Source: Chryseobacterium sediminis
Lineage (GTDB): Bacteria > Bacteroidota > Bacteroidia > Flavobacteriales > Weeksellaceae
Length of the DNA stretch: 64,000 nt
NCBI RefSeq assembly: GCF_008386505.1
Contig: NZ_VUNZ01000001.1
Span: 1,605,937 to 1,669,936 of the forward strand
Reading direction: 5' to 3'
The position numbers and the translations under genes are program-made. The notes below the pieces were generated by a model. The model was not told the origin of the DNA. It saw only the letters and a program-made list of their open reading frames with translations, and did no database searches. This document shows, one piece after another, positions 55,732 to 64,000 of this stretch. Within the stretch, counting starts at the first letter, position 1; each line of letters starts with the position of its first letter.

Positions 55732-56277
55732 ATGAAGAAAATACTATTTCTGGCTTCGGCTGTGCTTGTTCTCAATTCATGTGTGGTAAGAACGGCTACA
55801 AAAGTAGTTTCAGGCGCTGTAAGCTTAAGTTATAAAGCAGTAAAAGGAACGGTAAACGGAATCAGCTGGGCGGTAAGCAAAGCGAAAGGAAAAATTGATG
55901 AAGACCGTATAGACGGAACCTGGAAGGTGGTAGGTGTTTACCGTGGTTCTTTCGAGGATTTTTCAAAAGATCAGAATCCTGACGGCTCATTCACTTCAGA
56001 ATGTACGGAAGGTTTTGACCAGATTATTTTCAAGACTAAAAAGTCTAAATTCAAACCGGTACACTGCAGTTCACAAGATGAAGACTGGGTAAAATATTCT
56101 ATGGAGTTCGGAAAAAATCCTTCAACGAAAGAAAAAGAGAATTATATAGAATACAATTCCAACAACTATATTTCTGTCATCGATGCTAATAATAAAACGA
56201 TGATTCTGGAAGGAAATCTGATGCCTAAGCTGGGATTTTCGGGAGCTAAATTATACCTTCTTGAAAAAATAAAGTAG
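55732..56277 (+). CDS. Lipoprotein, hypothetical
   Basis: A 181-aa protein. The signal MKKILFLASAVLVLNSC has its lipobox Cys at residue 17. A Val/Ser/Lys-rich amphipathic stretch (about 18-55, ATKVVSGAVSLSYKAVKGTV) follows, then a globular lipocalin-like part beginning IDGTWKVVGVYRG and ending with YLLEKIK. The DGTW start and final beta strand fit a small lipocalin-type fold. Ligand and role unknown. Confidence 0.75.
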   Translation: MKKILFLASAVLVLNSCVVRTATKVVSGAVSLSYKAVKGTVNGISWAVSKAKGKIDEDRIDGTWKVVGVYRGSFEDFSKDQNPDGSFTSECTEGFDQIIFKTKKSKFKPVHCSSQDEDWVKYSMEFGKNPSTKEKENYIEYNSNNYISVIDANNKTMILEGNLMPKLGFSGAKLYLLEKIK

Positions 56278-56294
56278 AAATACAGAGGATCAGG

Positions 56295-56723
56295 TTATTT
56301 TAAAAACTGCTCTGCAATAAAATAACCTCCTCCTACCACCAGTAATGGCAATGCAATAGAAATCAATATTAAAGGCCAGGCAAAAATTCTAAAATACGTA
56401 TATAATTCTACGGAAGAGGGATCGGCAGGATCGTAAATAACGGTCTCCGTCTCCCCTACCGACCAGGCTGAAGGATTGGTGCCTTCCGGCAGTTCATACG
56501 TATATTCAGTATTATTTTGTGTTCTGAAGGTAAAGAGAGGACTGAATACTGTTCCCTCTGATTCATATTCCCTTAATGAAGTAACAGTTGCGGTTGCCTT
56601 TTCTGCTTTCTTTAAGAATGAAAGAGTGTTTCTTAAACTTAAGAATGCAAAAATAAACAGCACTATTCCCGCACCGAGAATTATATAATATTGCCACATA
56701 ACTTTCTTTTTATTTCTGCTCAT
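56295..56723 (-). CDS. DUF3592 membrane protein
   Basis: A 142-aa protein with membrane helices at about 10-30 and 112-135, and between them a ~75-aa extracytoplasmic beta domain (ATATVTSLREYESEG, FSPLFTFRTQN, VIYDPADPSSVEL) that is the DUF3592 signature. Function unknown; the family is widespread. Confidence 0.85.
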   Translation of the reverse strand: MSRNKKKVMWQYYIILGAGIVLFIFAFLSLRNTLSFLKKAEKATATVTSLREYESEGTVFSPLFTFRTQNNTEYTYELPEGTNPSAWSVGETETVIYDPADPSSVELYTYFRIFAWPLILISIALPLLVVGGGYFIAEQFLK

Positions 56724-56813
56724 AATATTGCAATCTGAAAATAAATATTTAGCTAGCTTACTTATTTTCAGATTGATATTCTAAATATACAAAGATTTAT
56801 TACAAACGGACAG

Positions 56814-58301
56814 CTATTTACTTTCTATCTCCACAATCTTCTTCCCCTGCTCTCCCAGATAGTGAAGAACGAGTTTTTCATAGACTTTGTACCCGTCATC
56901 TACATTGGTGAATATCACTATCCCTTTTCCCGAATTGGGCAGTACAATGGCAATACATCTTGTTCCCTGATCTGCCCCGCCGTGAGATAATGCATATTCA
57001 CCATTCCCCAGATCATAGATTTCAAAACCTAACCCGGAATATTTACCCTCTTTTACTTTAACCTGTTTTTTGATCATTTCCTGAAAGACTTCCGGCTTCA
57101 GATTTTTTCCTTTCATAATGCTGATCATAAAATTTCCGTAATCTTCTATCGTAGTATGCAGATCATCAGCGGCATTGGCTGTTTTAATTTTTTCTACTGG
57201 ATAAGCATTCCCTTTTTCATTGTATCCTGTTACAAATTTTGTTTCATCTGTATTCTGATCCCAGATATAGTTTGTATTGTGCATTTTGAGAGGCTGAAAA
57301 ATAAGTTCTTTCGCAAGCTGGTCCAGTGATTTTCCAAACTTCTTTTCCAGCGCTTTCCGAAGGTATTCAAAACCTTCTCCTGAGTATTGGTATTTTGTAC
57401 CCGGATCGAACTGAAAGTTCAGTTTTTTATCAGTGTTCATCCATCTCCAGTTGGGAAAACCGGTCTGGTGGCTAAGGACCATTCTGGTTGTCAGTTTCTG
57501 ATGTCTCGGATCGCTGATGATATCGGGGTCTGTCCAGTAGGTATCTAAAGGTTCATCTAGTTTCCATTTTCCTAAACTTATCAGGCGTAACGCGACTATT
57601 GCGGTGACAGGTTTGGTAAGAGAGGCTACATTAAAACAGGCATTAGGAGGAGTTAAAATTCCTGTTTTAGTATTTCCAAATACTTTTACCTGCTGTAGTT
57701 TTCCTCCTTCTATAATTCCTAATCCCATTGTGGGAATATTATTTTCTTTCAGCCAGCTTTGCATCGACTGATCGTTATCAAACATAGTTTCATTATCAGT
57801 AGTCTGCTTCGGATGATGATCAAAACTCAGTGAATTCTTAAGTTTCCACTCTGCATTTTCCAGAATCCACAGATGGGTAAACTTTGCTTCTCCGACTAAT
57901 TTTTCAGCCTGATCTCCCATCTTTTCGTAAAACAGATGATCTCCGTTCTGAATGGCAGCATATATTTTTCCCTCTTTATACATGGGATAAATCTCGGTGC
58001 TTTTATCAACTAATACTCTTTTTAACTGGTAGGTTTCCGGAGATTTGCACAGTCCGTTTTTAAAGTCAATGATGAATTTATTTTTATCCTCAAAGCCGCC
58101 TTTATCGTGATAAAATTCAAACCTGTCACTTAACATACTTTCCATCTTTCCGATGTTGCAGGTATTGTAGCCTGCTGAAAAAAAGAGGCTGTCTTTTGAG
58201 ATAATTGTTTTATAAAGAGGGTCTGTTTTTGTCATCTGTGCATGAACGATATTCATCAACAGAATAAAAAAAGGAAGAATAAACTGTGTAGATTTTGTCA
58301 T
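56814..58301 (-). CDS. Exported serine hydrolase (beta-lactamase class C fold) with NTF2-like domain
   Basis: A 495-aa protein. A signal peptide (to about residue 21) precedes an NTF2/DUF4440-like domain (about 30-160: SMLSDRFEFYHDKGGF, WILENAEWKLKNSL). The C-terminal ~320 residues are a class C beta-lactamase-type hydrolase with SLTK (Ser227, Lys230), YSGEGF and SHGGADQG. The YSG box (no Asn) is that of esterases and D-peptidases rather than true beta-lactamases. Periplasmic; probable peptidase or esterase. I see no basis for calling it a resistance gene. Confidence 0.85.
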   Translation of the reverse strand: MTKSTQFILPFFILLMNIVHAQMTKTDPLYKTIISKDSLFFSAGYNTCNIGKMESMLSDRFEFYHDKGGFEDKNKFIIDFKNGLCKSPETYQLKRVLVDKSTEIYPMYKEGKIYAAIQNGDHLFYEKMGDQAEKLVGEAKFTHLWILENAEWKLKNSLSFDHHPKQTTDNETMFDNDQSMQSWLKENNIPTMGLGIIEGGKLQQVKVFGNTKTGILTPPNACFNVASLTKPVTAIVALRLISLGKWKLDEPLDTYWTDPDIISDPRHQKLTTRMVLSHQTGFPNWRWMNTDKKLNFQFDPGTKYQYSGEGFEYLRKALEKKFGKSLDQLAKELIFQPLKMHNTNYIWDQNTDETKFVTGYNEKGNAYPVEKIKTANAADDLHTTIEDYGNFMISIMKGKNLKPEVFQEMIKKQVKVKEGKYSGLGFEIYDLGNGEYALSHGGADQGTRCIAIVLPNSGKGIVIFTNVDDGYKVYEKLVLHYLGEQGKKIVEIESK

Positions 58302-58388
58302 TGTTATTTTTTTGACAAAGGTTCAATTTCATTTTGGTTTTCAAATAAAAATGAACCCGACAAAAACCCGACAAAGCCATGACACAAA

Positions 58389-58961
58389 TTATAACATGCT
58401 GAATTTCAGTTTAAAATACAGTTTCTTTTTACGATCAATCTCAGCAGTATTTCTGAGGATCATGAATACATTAGACAAGGCAATAAGGATCATAAGAATA
58501 AGCGTAAACTCTTTTCCAAGCTTTAAAAAGATACCAATTATAAATACAATGGGTGCTATTGCAGTCCAAAACATTTGCAGTGAGATAATCTGTTTGGTAA
58601 GACTGTTTCTCTGCTTCATGATAAACATCAGCAGAAAGGGAGCAAGAATATTTAATGGTGGTACTACTACAAATAATAAAGAGGAGAGATTGATCATTTT
58701 AGCTACAGAATAATTGATTGTTTCAGATTCTTCTGTGCTTTCTGTTTTTAGCTCAATATCTTCTCGGAAAATAATGTTTTGTTCCTGTAATAATGAAGAT
58801 TCTTCTATCTCCAAAGTCTGCGCCAGCGCTCTTAAAGTATGTCCCTTAGGTTCTGTTCCGGATTCTATACGCTGAATGGTTCTTACAGAAATTTTTGATT
58901 TTTCTGACAGCTCTTCCTGAGTCAGATTTTTTTGTTCTCTTATGGCTTTTAGTCTGGACAT
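58389..58961 (-). CDS. XRE-type regulator with C-terminal membrane domain
   Basis: A 190-aa protein. The N-terminal XRE helix-turn-helix (about 3-58: REQKNLTQEELSEKSKISVRTIQRIESG) is joined to three or four membrane helices (about 90-175). It is a membrane-tethered regulator. The gene is 87 bp upstream of the serine hydrolase on the same strand and may control it. The ligand or signal sensed by the membrane part is unknown. Confidence 0.85.
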   Translation of the reverse strand: MSRLKAIREQKNLTQEELSEKSKISVRTIQRIESGTEPKGHTLRALAQTLEIEESSLLQEQNIIFREDIELKTESTEESETINYSVAKMINLSSLLFVVVPPLNILAPFLLMFIMKQRNSLTKQIISLQMFWTAIAPIVFIIGIFLKLGKEFTLILMILIALSNVFMILRNTAEIDRKKKLYFKLKFSML

Positions 58962-59149
58962 GTTCTAAGGGTAATACGAAAAAAAATTGTTTGGCTAATT
59001 TACAGTTTTCCATTATTAAAAAACAGAGGACTTCTTTTTTAATCTGAACAGTGCTAAAATTAGTATTCATATAAGAAATAAGTGTACTTTTATTAAAAAA
59101 TAACCTTCTATTTTTCAATCATTTATAAACTATAACACCCAATCAGTTT

Positions 59150-60043
59150 ATGGAAAATACAATATCCAAATCCGAAATAAGGAAGAATATTGCCACTTAT
59201 CTTTGCCTTACCCTGCTTTTCTGTCTTCCGGTGTATTATATGTGTATTCGTACTGGGAAACTCGGTGGCGGAATTATCTCTTATGCTACCATTGTGATGT
59301 GGTGTCCGGCTATTGCAGCCCTTCTTACCTGCCGTATCCGGAAAATTCCTGTTTCTTCCCTGGGTTGGAAATGGGGTCTTACAAAATATCAGATCATGGC
59401 TTACTGCATTCCTATTCTATATAGTTTTGTTCCTTACCTCATCATCTGGATCAGTGGAGCTGGCGGTTTTTATAACCATGAGTTTGTGGCAGATGCCGGT
59501 AAAGGTATGGGCTGGAATCTTTCTGATGGCCAGACCATCATCCTGTATGTCATTCTGATGAGCAGCTTTGGCATGGTACGGTCGGTAGGATCAGCATTGG
59601 GTGAGGAAATAGGCTGGCGCGGTCTTCTTACTCCGCAGTTAGCTAAAATTAATTCTTATACTGCCACTTCTCTTTGGATGGGTCTGATATGGGCTATCTA
59701 TCATTATCCTCTTCTGCTTTTTTCCAATTATAATACGGGCGGTCCCAAATGGCTGGCTCTTTTATGCTTTACGATCATGATATTTGCCTCTTGTTTCATT
59801 TTCACCTGGTTACGGTTAAAATCAGGGAGTTTATGGACGGGTGCTATTTTACATGCCAGCCACAACCTTTTTATCCAGTCTATTTTTACACCGCTTACTG
59901 CAGATACGGGAAATACCAATTATTATATTGATGAGTTTGGTATTGCTCTGCCCATTGCAACCGCTGTTGTTGCCTATTTCTTTTGGAGAAAGAGAAAGGA
60001 ATTGCCTGAAAGAGAGACTGAAGATGCTCTTCTTTCCTCATAG
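59150..60043 (+). CDS. CPBP-family intramembrane metalloprotease
   Basis: A 297-aa protein with about eight membrane helices. The CPBP motif GEEIGWRG (Glu152, Glu153, Arg157) and a second conserved His (about residue 194 in the WAIYHYP helix and in HASHNLF near 245) form the Zn site of CAAX prenyl protease-type enzymes. The substrate is unknown; many bacterial members modify bacteriocins or immunity peptides. Ends at a bidirectional terminator. Confidence 0.88.
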   Translation: MENTISKSEIRKNIATYLCLTLLFCLPVYYMCIRTGKLGGGIISYATIVMWCPAIAALLTCRIRKIPVSSLGWKWGLTKYQIMAYCIPILYSFVPYLIIWISGAGGFYNHEFVADAGKGMGWNLSDGQTIILYVILMSSFGMVRSVGSALGEEIGWRGLLTPQLAKINSYTATSLWMGLIWAIYHYPLLLFSNYNTGGPKWLALLCFTIMIFASCFIFTWLRLKSGSLWTGAILHASHNLFIQSIFTPLTADTGNTNYYIDEFGIALPIATAVVAYFFWRKRKELPERETEDALLSS

Positions 60044-60049
60044 CTTTAT

Positions 60050-60093
60050 AATCAAACGGCCAGTCTTCTGTACAGAAGACTGGCCGTTTGATT
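60050..60093. terminator. Bidirectional terminator, 44-nt perfect palindrome
   Basis: Positions 60050-60093 form one long self-complementary stem (AATCAAACGG ... CCGTTTGATT), with T tracts on the plus side. It separates the CPBP gene from the convergent 356-aa gene. Confidence 0.95.
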
Positions 60094-60120
60094 ATTTATT
60101 TTTTTGATTTTTTTGAAAGT

Positions 60121-61191
60121 TTATTTCGGAGCAATCACTTCAATAAGGTCTACTCTTTTAAGTAAACGTTGAAATACTCTCTGTGTTTCTTTGTTTCTTC
60201 CTAATGAAATACTTAATGCTTCTCCTCCCTTGTTTTCATTTTTAAGACCTATTTTACCTGCTTTGTGCGCTTCCCCACTCTTTACCTCCTCAACCTGCAT
60301 TTCTTGATTGTCTAACCAGGATTTTATCTTTGATGTGGTAGTATTCTTTGATGCTTTTTGTAAAACCAACTGCTCCGGATCTCCTAATAGTTCTCTGGCA
60401 TTTTTCTTCAATGTAAACTGTAAAAGAAATTTATAGCCGGCATCGGCTTTTGCATACTGTTTTGCCTGGCTGTACCCTCCTAAATGATTCTGAACAGGTA
60501 TATCATCAGGTATATCCTCATCATTGGGTACATTTTCATCCATTATCGGATGCCTGAAGGTAAGATAGCTTTTAATTTCTCCCCCCATCCTCTTGTGTTT
60601 TTTAGCCCATTCACTTATCCCTTTAAATTCGGTTTCCCCCATTGTCCTGTAAATCATCATCTTGCTGAGGCCAGGATCACTTTCTGTTATATTTCCGAAG
60701 GAGTCCAATCTCTGTTGCATAAATTCTTTCTCTTTATCTCCCATGGTTAATTTTCTTTCGTGAAATTTTTCAAAGAAAAACAACTGGCGCAAATCCCGAT
60801 ATACAGAAGCTGTAAGGCCCTGAACACTGATAATGGTATTAACTTCATTGAATTCTTTTTCACTGATGTCACCATACTTTTCTTTTCTTATCTTTTCGTT
60901 TTCATCACTTTCCCACTGATCCTGATTAAATTTATAATCTATTTCAGACTGATAATCTGTGTTATAAATATCAAGCACCTGAATAATATCTTTAACATCC
61001 GCACCTAATTGCTGCAATGTTACCAGCATTTTTCTTTCAGCTTCCCTGCTTCCGATGAAATAGGTATTGAAAACTTCCTGTACGCTCATTCTTTTTATTT
61101 TCCCATTTTTCATTCTGATTCCTATCTTCGCTTTATCATTCGTCCCCTTAGAACTGAAAAACAAGTCATTGTATTCTTTTATAATGTTCAT
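60121..61191 (-). CDS. Hypothetical protein next to the R-body locus
   Basis: A 356-aa, mostly helical, charged cytoplasmic protein. Family not recognised. A C-terminal region (NEKGGEALSISLGRN-like block near 325 and QRVFQRLLKRVDLIEVI) is more ordered than the rest. There are no catalytic motifs I can name. It is cotranscribed with the 155-aa gene (45-bp gap) and read away from the reb-like operon, so its link to R-bodies rests on position only. Confidence 0.65.
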   Translation of the reverse strand: MNIIKEYNDLFFSSKGTNDKAKIGIRMKNGKIKRMSVQEVFNTYFIGSREAERKMLVTLQQLGADVKDIIQVLDIYNTDYQSEIDYKFNQDQWESDENEKIRKEKYGDISEKEFNEVNTIISVQGLTASVYRDLRQLFFFEKFHERKLTMGDKEKEFMQQRLDSFGNITESDPGLSKMMIYRTMGETEFKGISEWAKKHKRMGGEIKSYLTFRHPIMDENVPNDEDIPDDIPVQNHLGGYSQAKQYAKADAGYKFLLQFTLKKNARELLGDPEQLVLQKASKNTTTSKIKSWLDNQEMQVEEVKSGEAHKAGKIGLKNENKGGEALSISLGRNKETQRVFQRLLKRVDLIEVIAPK

Positions 61192-61236
61192 AATTGTTTT
61201 ATTTTAAAGTTAACTGATCCGATTTTCACTTTCCTA

Positions 61237-61704
61237 TTACGAAAGTTTTTCTCTCAATTCCGCGGCTGATTTCTGTATGAAAGCCCTGGAATTTCCATCA
61301 AATGCAGCACCTAATCCAGCCATCAGTTTACGCCCCGGATGACTTTCGTCATTCCATTTACTCTGCCAGTATTTTTGCTCTTTGTCTCCTACATTCTGAT
61401 GGTTTTCATGGGTACCGAGTTCTTTCAGCAGTTGCTGCATTTCCGGATCATTGAATATTTCGCCAATCTTCTGTTCCCCGATATTTCCAAATATTAAGTG
61501 AATCAATCGTATGGAAGGATAAACTCCGTACCCAACCTGATCAGGGGTGAAGTCTTTGGTGGCAAGCATCGCACCCAGTCGTCCAGTCCGGTCTACTCTA
61601 TCAGGATCCAACAATGCTTTGTACTGCTGGTATTCATTTCTTCCCATCCAGGCGGTTCCTGCTCCTGATGCAGAAAGTAAAAACTGTAAGTATCTTTTTT
61701 TCAT
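61237..61704 (-). CDS. Hypothetical protein, possible signal or membrane anchor
   Basis: A 155-aa protein. The N-terminus MKKRYLQFLLSASGAGTAWMG is a short hydrophobic segment that may be a signal or weak membrane anchor. The rest is hydrophilic, with the pattern GRNEYQQYKALLDPDRV and a C-terminal AFIQKSAAELREKLS helix. Family not recognised. First gene of a two-gene minus-strand transcript. Confidence 0.65.
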   Translation of the reverse strand: MKKRYLQFLLSASGAGTAWMGRNEYQQYKALLDPDRVDRTGRLGAMLATKDFTPDQVGYGVYPSIRLIHLIFGNIGEQKIGEIFNDPEMQQLLKELGTHENHQNVGDKEQKYWQSKWNDESHPGRKLMAGLGAAFDGNSRAFIQKSAAELREKLS

Positions 61705-62137
61705 GTTAATAGGTTTTACATTGAATAAATATTTGTATCACAAATTTCTGTGTAAACATTAGGATTCATCAAAGGGGAAAGCCCCATTTTCAAAAATTAG
61801 GGGTTTACCCGTATCAGCGACCGGCATATTTGTGTATTCATGCAATAATGATTATTAGATCACTTATATATTGGGGTATTTTCCTTCTTTATATTATTTA
61901 GAATATAATGTTTTATCTGAAAATTTCACTCGTAGGAGAATTCCCTTATTTTTTAAAATTCCGTTTTTTCCCTTAATGAAGATTTATTTCGATTGATGAA
62001 ATTTGTATCAGACAAAAGAGATCAACAATCTCATAGTTAAGACTTAACCAAGAAATAATAATAAGGTTGAGCTGAAGAAAGTCTTTGAAAAAAGATGTTT
62101 GAAAATAAAAATAATAATAACCCATTAAAACCAGAAT
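61705..62137. promoter_or_regulatory. Divergent control region between the two R-body-side transcripts
   Basis: 433 bp, AT-rich, between divergent operons. A small GGGG ... CCCC hairpin lies near 61777-61788. No TAnnTTTG box with proper spacing was found, so promoters here may depend on a special sigma factor. Confidence 0.4.
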
Positions 62138-62353
62138 ATGGCAGAAACCGTAAACACCCAGACTACAGATGCAGTAACGCAGACCAATGTTACCGTACTT
62201 GGTGAGTCTCCCGCACAGGCTATGAGTATGCTTTACCAGATGGCCACGCATGCCAGTGGAATTTCCATTCAGAATTCTGTAACCAATCAGCAGAACTTGA
62301 ACCAGCTCAACCCTGCGATTGTTGCAGATGCCATTAAAATTTTAAAAGGATAA
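62138..62353 (+). CDS. RebB-like R-body structural protein
   Basis: A 71-aa protein matching the RebB (killing trait) family. The N-terminal TDAVTQTNVTVLGESPAQAMSMLYQMATHASGI-type stretch is diagnostic (compare family TDAVTQTNVKVLGDAPAMAMGNLYQ), and an Asn/Gln-rich tail follows. RebB proteins polymerise into the coiled ribbon of R-bodies that unroll and burst cells. It is the first gene of an operon with three further genes. Identity of the family is strong; that a functional R-body forms is inference. Confidence 0.85.
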   Translation: MAETVNTQTTDAVTQTNVTVLGESPAQAMSMLYQMATHASGISIQNSVTNQQNLNQLNPAIVADAIKILKG

Positions 62354-62370
62354 TATAAAACCTTACAATC

Positions 62371-62886
62371 ATGAGTGAACACAACAGTGAAACCCAACAA
62401 TCCCAGGCAGCAAATGCTACCACTCCGGCGGAAAAAGCTGTAGTATTTGTGAACAGTGAGGTACTGGCCCCGCCTAAGGCTTCCCCAATGACCGGAGTAA
62501 CAAAAGTAATGATAGAACAGTCTACAGGAATGATGGTTCAGGATTTACAGTCTTTTTTGAAAGGATTTGAGCAGGTAGGCCTGATTGCATTAAGCAGACT
62601 CGCCAATAATTTACTGACGTATGGAACGACTTTCGGGCCGGCTCCGGGCAGTAAGGACACCTCCACTCAGATGGCAGAGCAACTGCAAGGCCAGGATGCA
62701 GGAAAAGGAAATGAAATGATGAAAGATTTATTCAAAATGGTAAGTGAATATGCTGAAGTGAAGGCTAAAATTTCCAATACTATTTATAATGTCAACACAT
62801 CTCCGGTTCCTGCCGCTCTTCCATCTCCCCCATCGTTTACGGAAGTTTCTCCTGAGGTTGAAGATCCCGAAAAAAAAAACGAGTAG
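62371..62886 (+). CDS. R-body operon protein, C-terminus set by a slippery A tract
   Basis: A 171-aa protein. A Ala/Gln/Ser-rich N-terminus (about 1-30) precedes a helical core (about 45-115: VTKVMIEQSTGMMVQDLQ, LIALSRLANNLLTYG) and a Pro/Ala-rich tail. The helical core is of the type found in Reb-operon proteins of Bacteroidota, though I cannot assign a formal family. It ends seven bases after an A10 tract; a one-base change there would skip this stop and continue into the next frame, giving a protein of ~247 aa. Confidence 0.7.
   Translation: MSEHNSETQQSQAANATTPAEKAVVFVNSEVLAPPKASPMTGVTKVMIEQSTGMMVQDLQSFLKGFEQVGLIALSRLANNLLTYGTTFGPAPGSKDTSTQMAEQLQGQDAGKGNEMMKDLFKMVSEYAEVKAKISNTIYNVNTSPVPAALPSPPSFTEVSPEVEDPEKKNE
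62870..62879 (+). other. A10 homopolymer, possible slippage site
   Basis: Ten A's at the end of the 171-aa frame. Adding one A gives EKKKRVDPVPEEVSSEKEGMRKSF, which runs without a stop into the 62-aa frame. The joined sequence stays acidic and Pro-rich, as in a natural linker. Confidence 0.6.
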
Positions 62887-62924
62887 ATCCGGTTCCGGAA
62901 GAAGTCTCATCAGAAAAGGAAGGT

Positions 62925-63113
62925 ATGAGAAAAAGCTTTATCACGGCTGATCATGGGGGAAAATTAGTATTAAAGTCAGTAAAACTGACACAGCCACTCG
63001 TAAAACCAGAGATTAAGGAAGCAGTAATTCCTTCAGTAGAGCTTGAAATTAACCAAAAGAAAAAAACAATAATAAGCCAACTTCTTGAAAAAATTAAAAT
63101 AAATAAAAGATGA
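62925..63113 (+). CDS. Small basic protein, or C-terminal part of the preceding R-body gene
   Basis: A 62-aa frame, Lys- and Val-rich (VLKSVKLTQPLVKPEIKEAVI), no known domain. Upstream of its Met the same frame is open back to the A10 tract at 62870 and beyond. It is therefore better read as the tail of the 171-aa protein reached by slippage, or as a separate gene. It overlaps the next ATG by 4 bp. Confidence 0.5.
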   Translation: MRKSFITADHGGKLVLKSVKLTQPLVKPEIKEAVIPSVELEINQKKKTIISQLLEKIKINKR

Positions 63114-63940
63114 ATTATTCTTCAACAACTAAACCCGCCAAAATTTTAAATCTAGAAAGTTTAAATGATTTAAATGAACGACTTTACCTGACGCGAAGTA
63201 ATGATATTTCTTATTTTGACCCGAAAAGTACTGATGCCAAAAAAACCGATCATAATGCAGAGCGTATTGTATTTAATCTTCAGACCTCCAATATTAATAT
63301 TCAGCCTTCTATACGACTGGTCAACTGCATCAACAGGGGAAATAAAAGGTACAATTATTTCCAGTCTTTTGTAGTGGAACCTAAAGATAAGTCAACGGGA
63401 ATTGCTGTAATCATGGTTAAACTGGATGATCCGAAAGCTTTTTACTGTAACGTCAGAATTTTACCTTTTACAACCTTAAGTGAAATTGCAGTTCCGGATC
63501 TTGATTCAAAGTTTTTAACAATCAATCTTGAAAAGGCAAAATGGATTCTTAAAACTGATATCACAATTACACCATCTGATACGGGAGAAGCCCAATATTC
63601 GGTACATGACGTAGATGTAGCTTCTATTTCCGAATTGATAAGTCAAGAAGATATAATCACATTAAAAAGAGAACTGGAATTCCAGGCTTCTAAGTTGATT
63701 GCACACTATTTCCAGGAAATCCTGAGCATAATTGTGAACGAAAACCCTCCAAACAACGGCAGGCTTCCTGTGATTCCTGATGATTATATCCTTACTCTGC
63801 CTGCTAATCAGTTAAAAGAGATGTTGTCTGCCAGTGCTGTGTCCGCCTGTATTGCTTTGGAAATTACAGGATATAATGTAGTAAAAGATATCAATCTGGA
63901 TTGGAGAGCTGCAGCAGCATACATCAATTATCTGCTGTAA
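63110..63940 (+). CDS. Hypothetical protein of the R-body operon
   Basis: A 276-aa cytoplasmic protein without signal or membrane segment. Not recognised. The N-terminal ~150 residues are beta-rich (RIVFNLQTSNINIQPSIRLVN, FQSFVVEP, TGIAVIMVKLDD) and the C-terminal part is helical. The start overlaps the upstream stop by 4 bp, so it belongs to the same transcript. Role in R-body assembly or control unknown. Confidence 0.7.
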   Translation: MNYSSTTKPAKILNLESLNDLNERLYLTRSNDISYFDPKSTDAKKTDHNAERIVFNLQTSNINIQPSIRLVNCINRGNKRYNYFQSFVVEPKDKSTGIAVIMVKLDDPKAFYCNVRILPFTTLSEIAVPDLDSKFLTINLEKAKWILKTDITITPSDTGEAQYSVHDVDVASISELISQEDIITLKRELEFQASKLIAHYFQEILSIIVNENPPNNGRLPVIPDDYILTLPANQLKEMLSASAVSACIALEITGYNVVKDINLDWRAAAAYINYLL

Positions 63941-63978
63941 GTAAACGCTCTCTTTTTTCAACACTCAAAACAATACTT

Positions 63979-64000
63979 ATGCGCAGAAGAATCCGTAAGA
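63979..64000 (+). CDS. Start of a further gene, cut by the window end
   Basis: ATG followed by a highly basic start (MRRRIRK) 36 bp after the previous stop. Too short to identify; a continuation of the operon is likely. Confidence 0.3.

Noticed and set aside
56814..58301. Beta-lactamase resistance gene
   Set aside because: YSG replaces YxN and an NTF2-like domain is fused; it fits esterase/peptidase-type hydrolases.
58312..58713. 133-codon plus-strand frame
   Set aside because: Antisense to the XRE regulator gene, whose domain structure is clear.

Overview
The window looks like a chromosome segment of a Flavobacteriia member (Bacteroidota), probably Chryseobacterium or a near relative. This rests on low GC, two large secreted proteins with type IX secretion (T9SS) C-terminal sorting tails, Bacteroidota-type promoters (TTG, 19-21 nt, TAnnTTTG) and gene families typical of this group. 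The genus is inference; I ran no search.

Layout. (1) 1-13.5 kb is a very AT-rich accessory island. It holds the end of a tyrosine integrase, an HTH/excisionase-like gene and a gpII-like replication protein gene. Next comes a four-gene minus-strand operon: TcmP, a DUF5131 three-Cys protein, a two-TM + macro-domain protein resembling the Thoeris type II effector ThsA, and a two-TM coiled-coil protein. A small-protein operon and a 1409-aa nuclease-NACHT STAND protein follow. This reads as anti-phage cargo on an integrative element. (2) 13.6-25.8 kb is ordinary chromosome: TetR + SGNH esterase, a DUF1826-like protein, AraC, an NTF2-like protein, two T9SS-exported proteins and an exported glutaminase. 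(3) 26.1-44.5 kb is one large plus-strand biosynthetic operon. It encodes two Pfa/HglE-type multidomain polyketide/fatty-acid synthases, an ACP, an alpha/beta hydrolase, a double glycosyltransferase, two condensation-fold acyltransferases and a small membrane protein. The likely product is a glycosylated and acylated long-chain lipid. (4) 44.6-49.9 kb is a phase-variable type IIG restriction-modification locus: a full-length enzyme, an inverted silent copy of its specificity domain, an 18-bp perfect inverted repeat at both junctions, and a serine recombinase. (5) 50.7-53.1 kb is a ~178-bp tandem repeat array with palindromic ends, split by a single-domain GIY-YIG endonuclease gene. (6) 53.2-60.1 kb is ordinary genes (acyltransferase, epoxide-hydrolase-like enzyme, lipoprotein, DUF3592, beta-lactamase-fold hydrolase, XRE regulator, CPBP protease). 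(7) 60.1-64 kb is an R-body (Reb-like) neighbourhood with a RebB homologue and a 10-A tract that would join two ORFs by a one-base slip.

The most notable items are the invertible type IIG system, the TM-macro/TcmP/DUF5131 operon without a TIR gene, the glycolipid-type PKS cluster with fused reductase-like and PPTase domains, the GIY-YIG/repeat element, and the slippery reb-operon gene. All family assignments come from reading motifs by eye.
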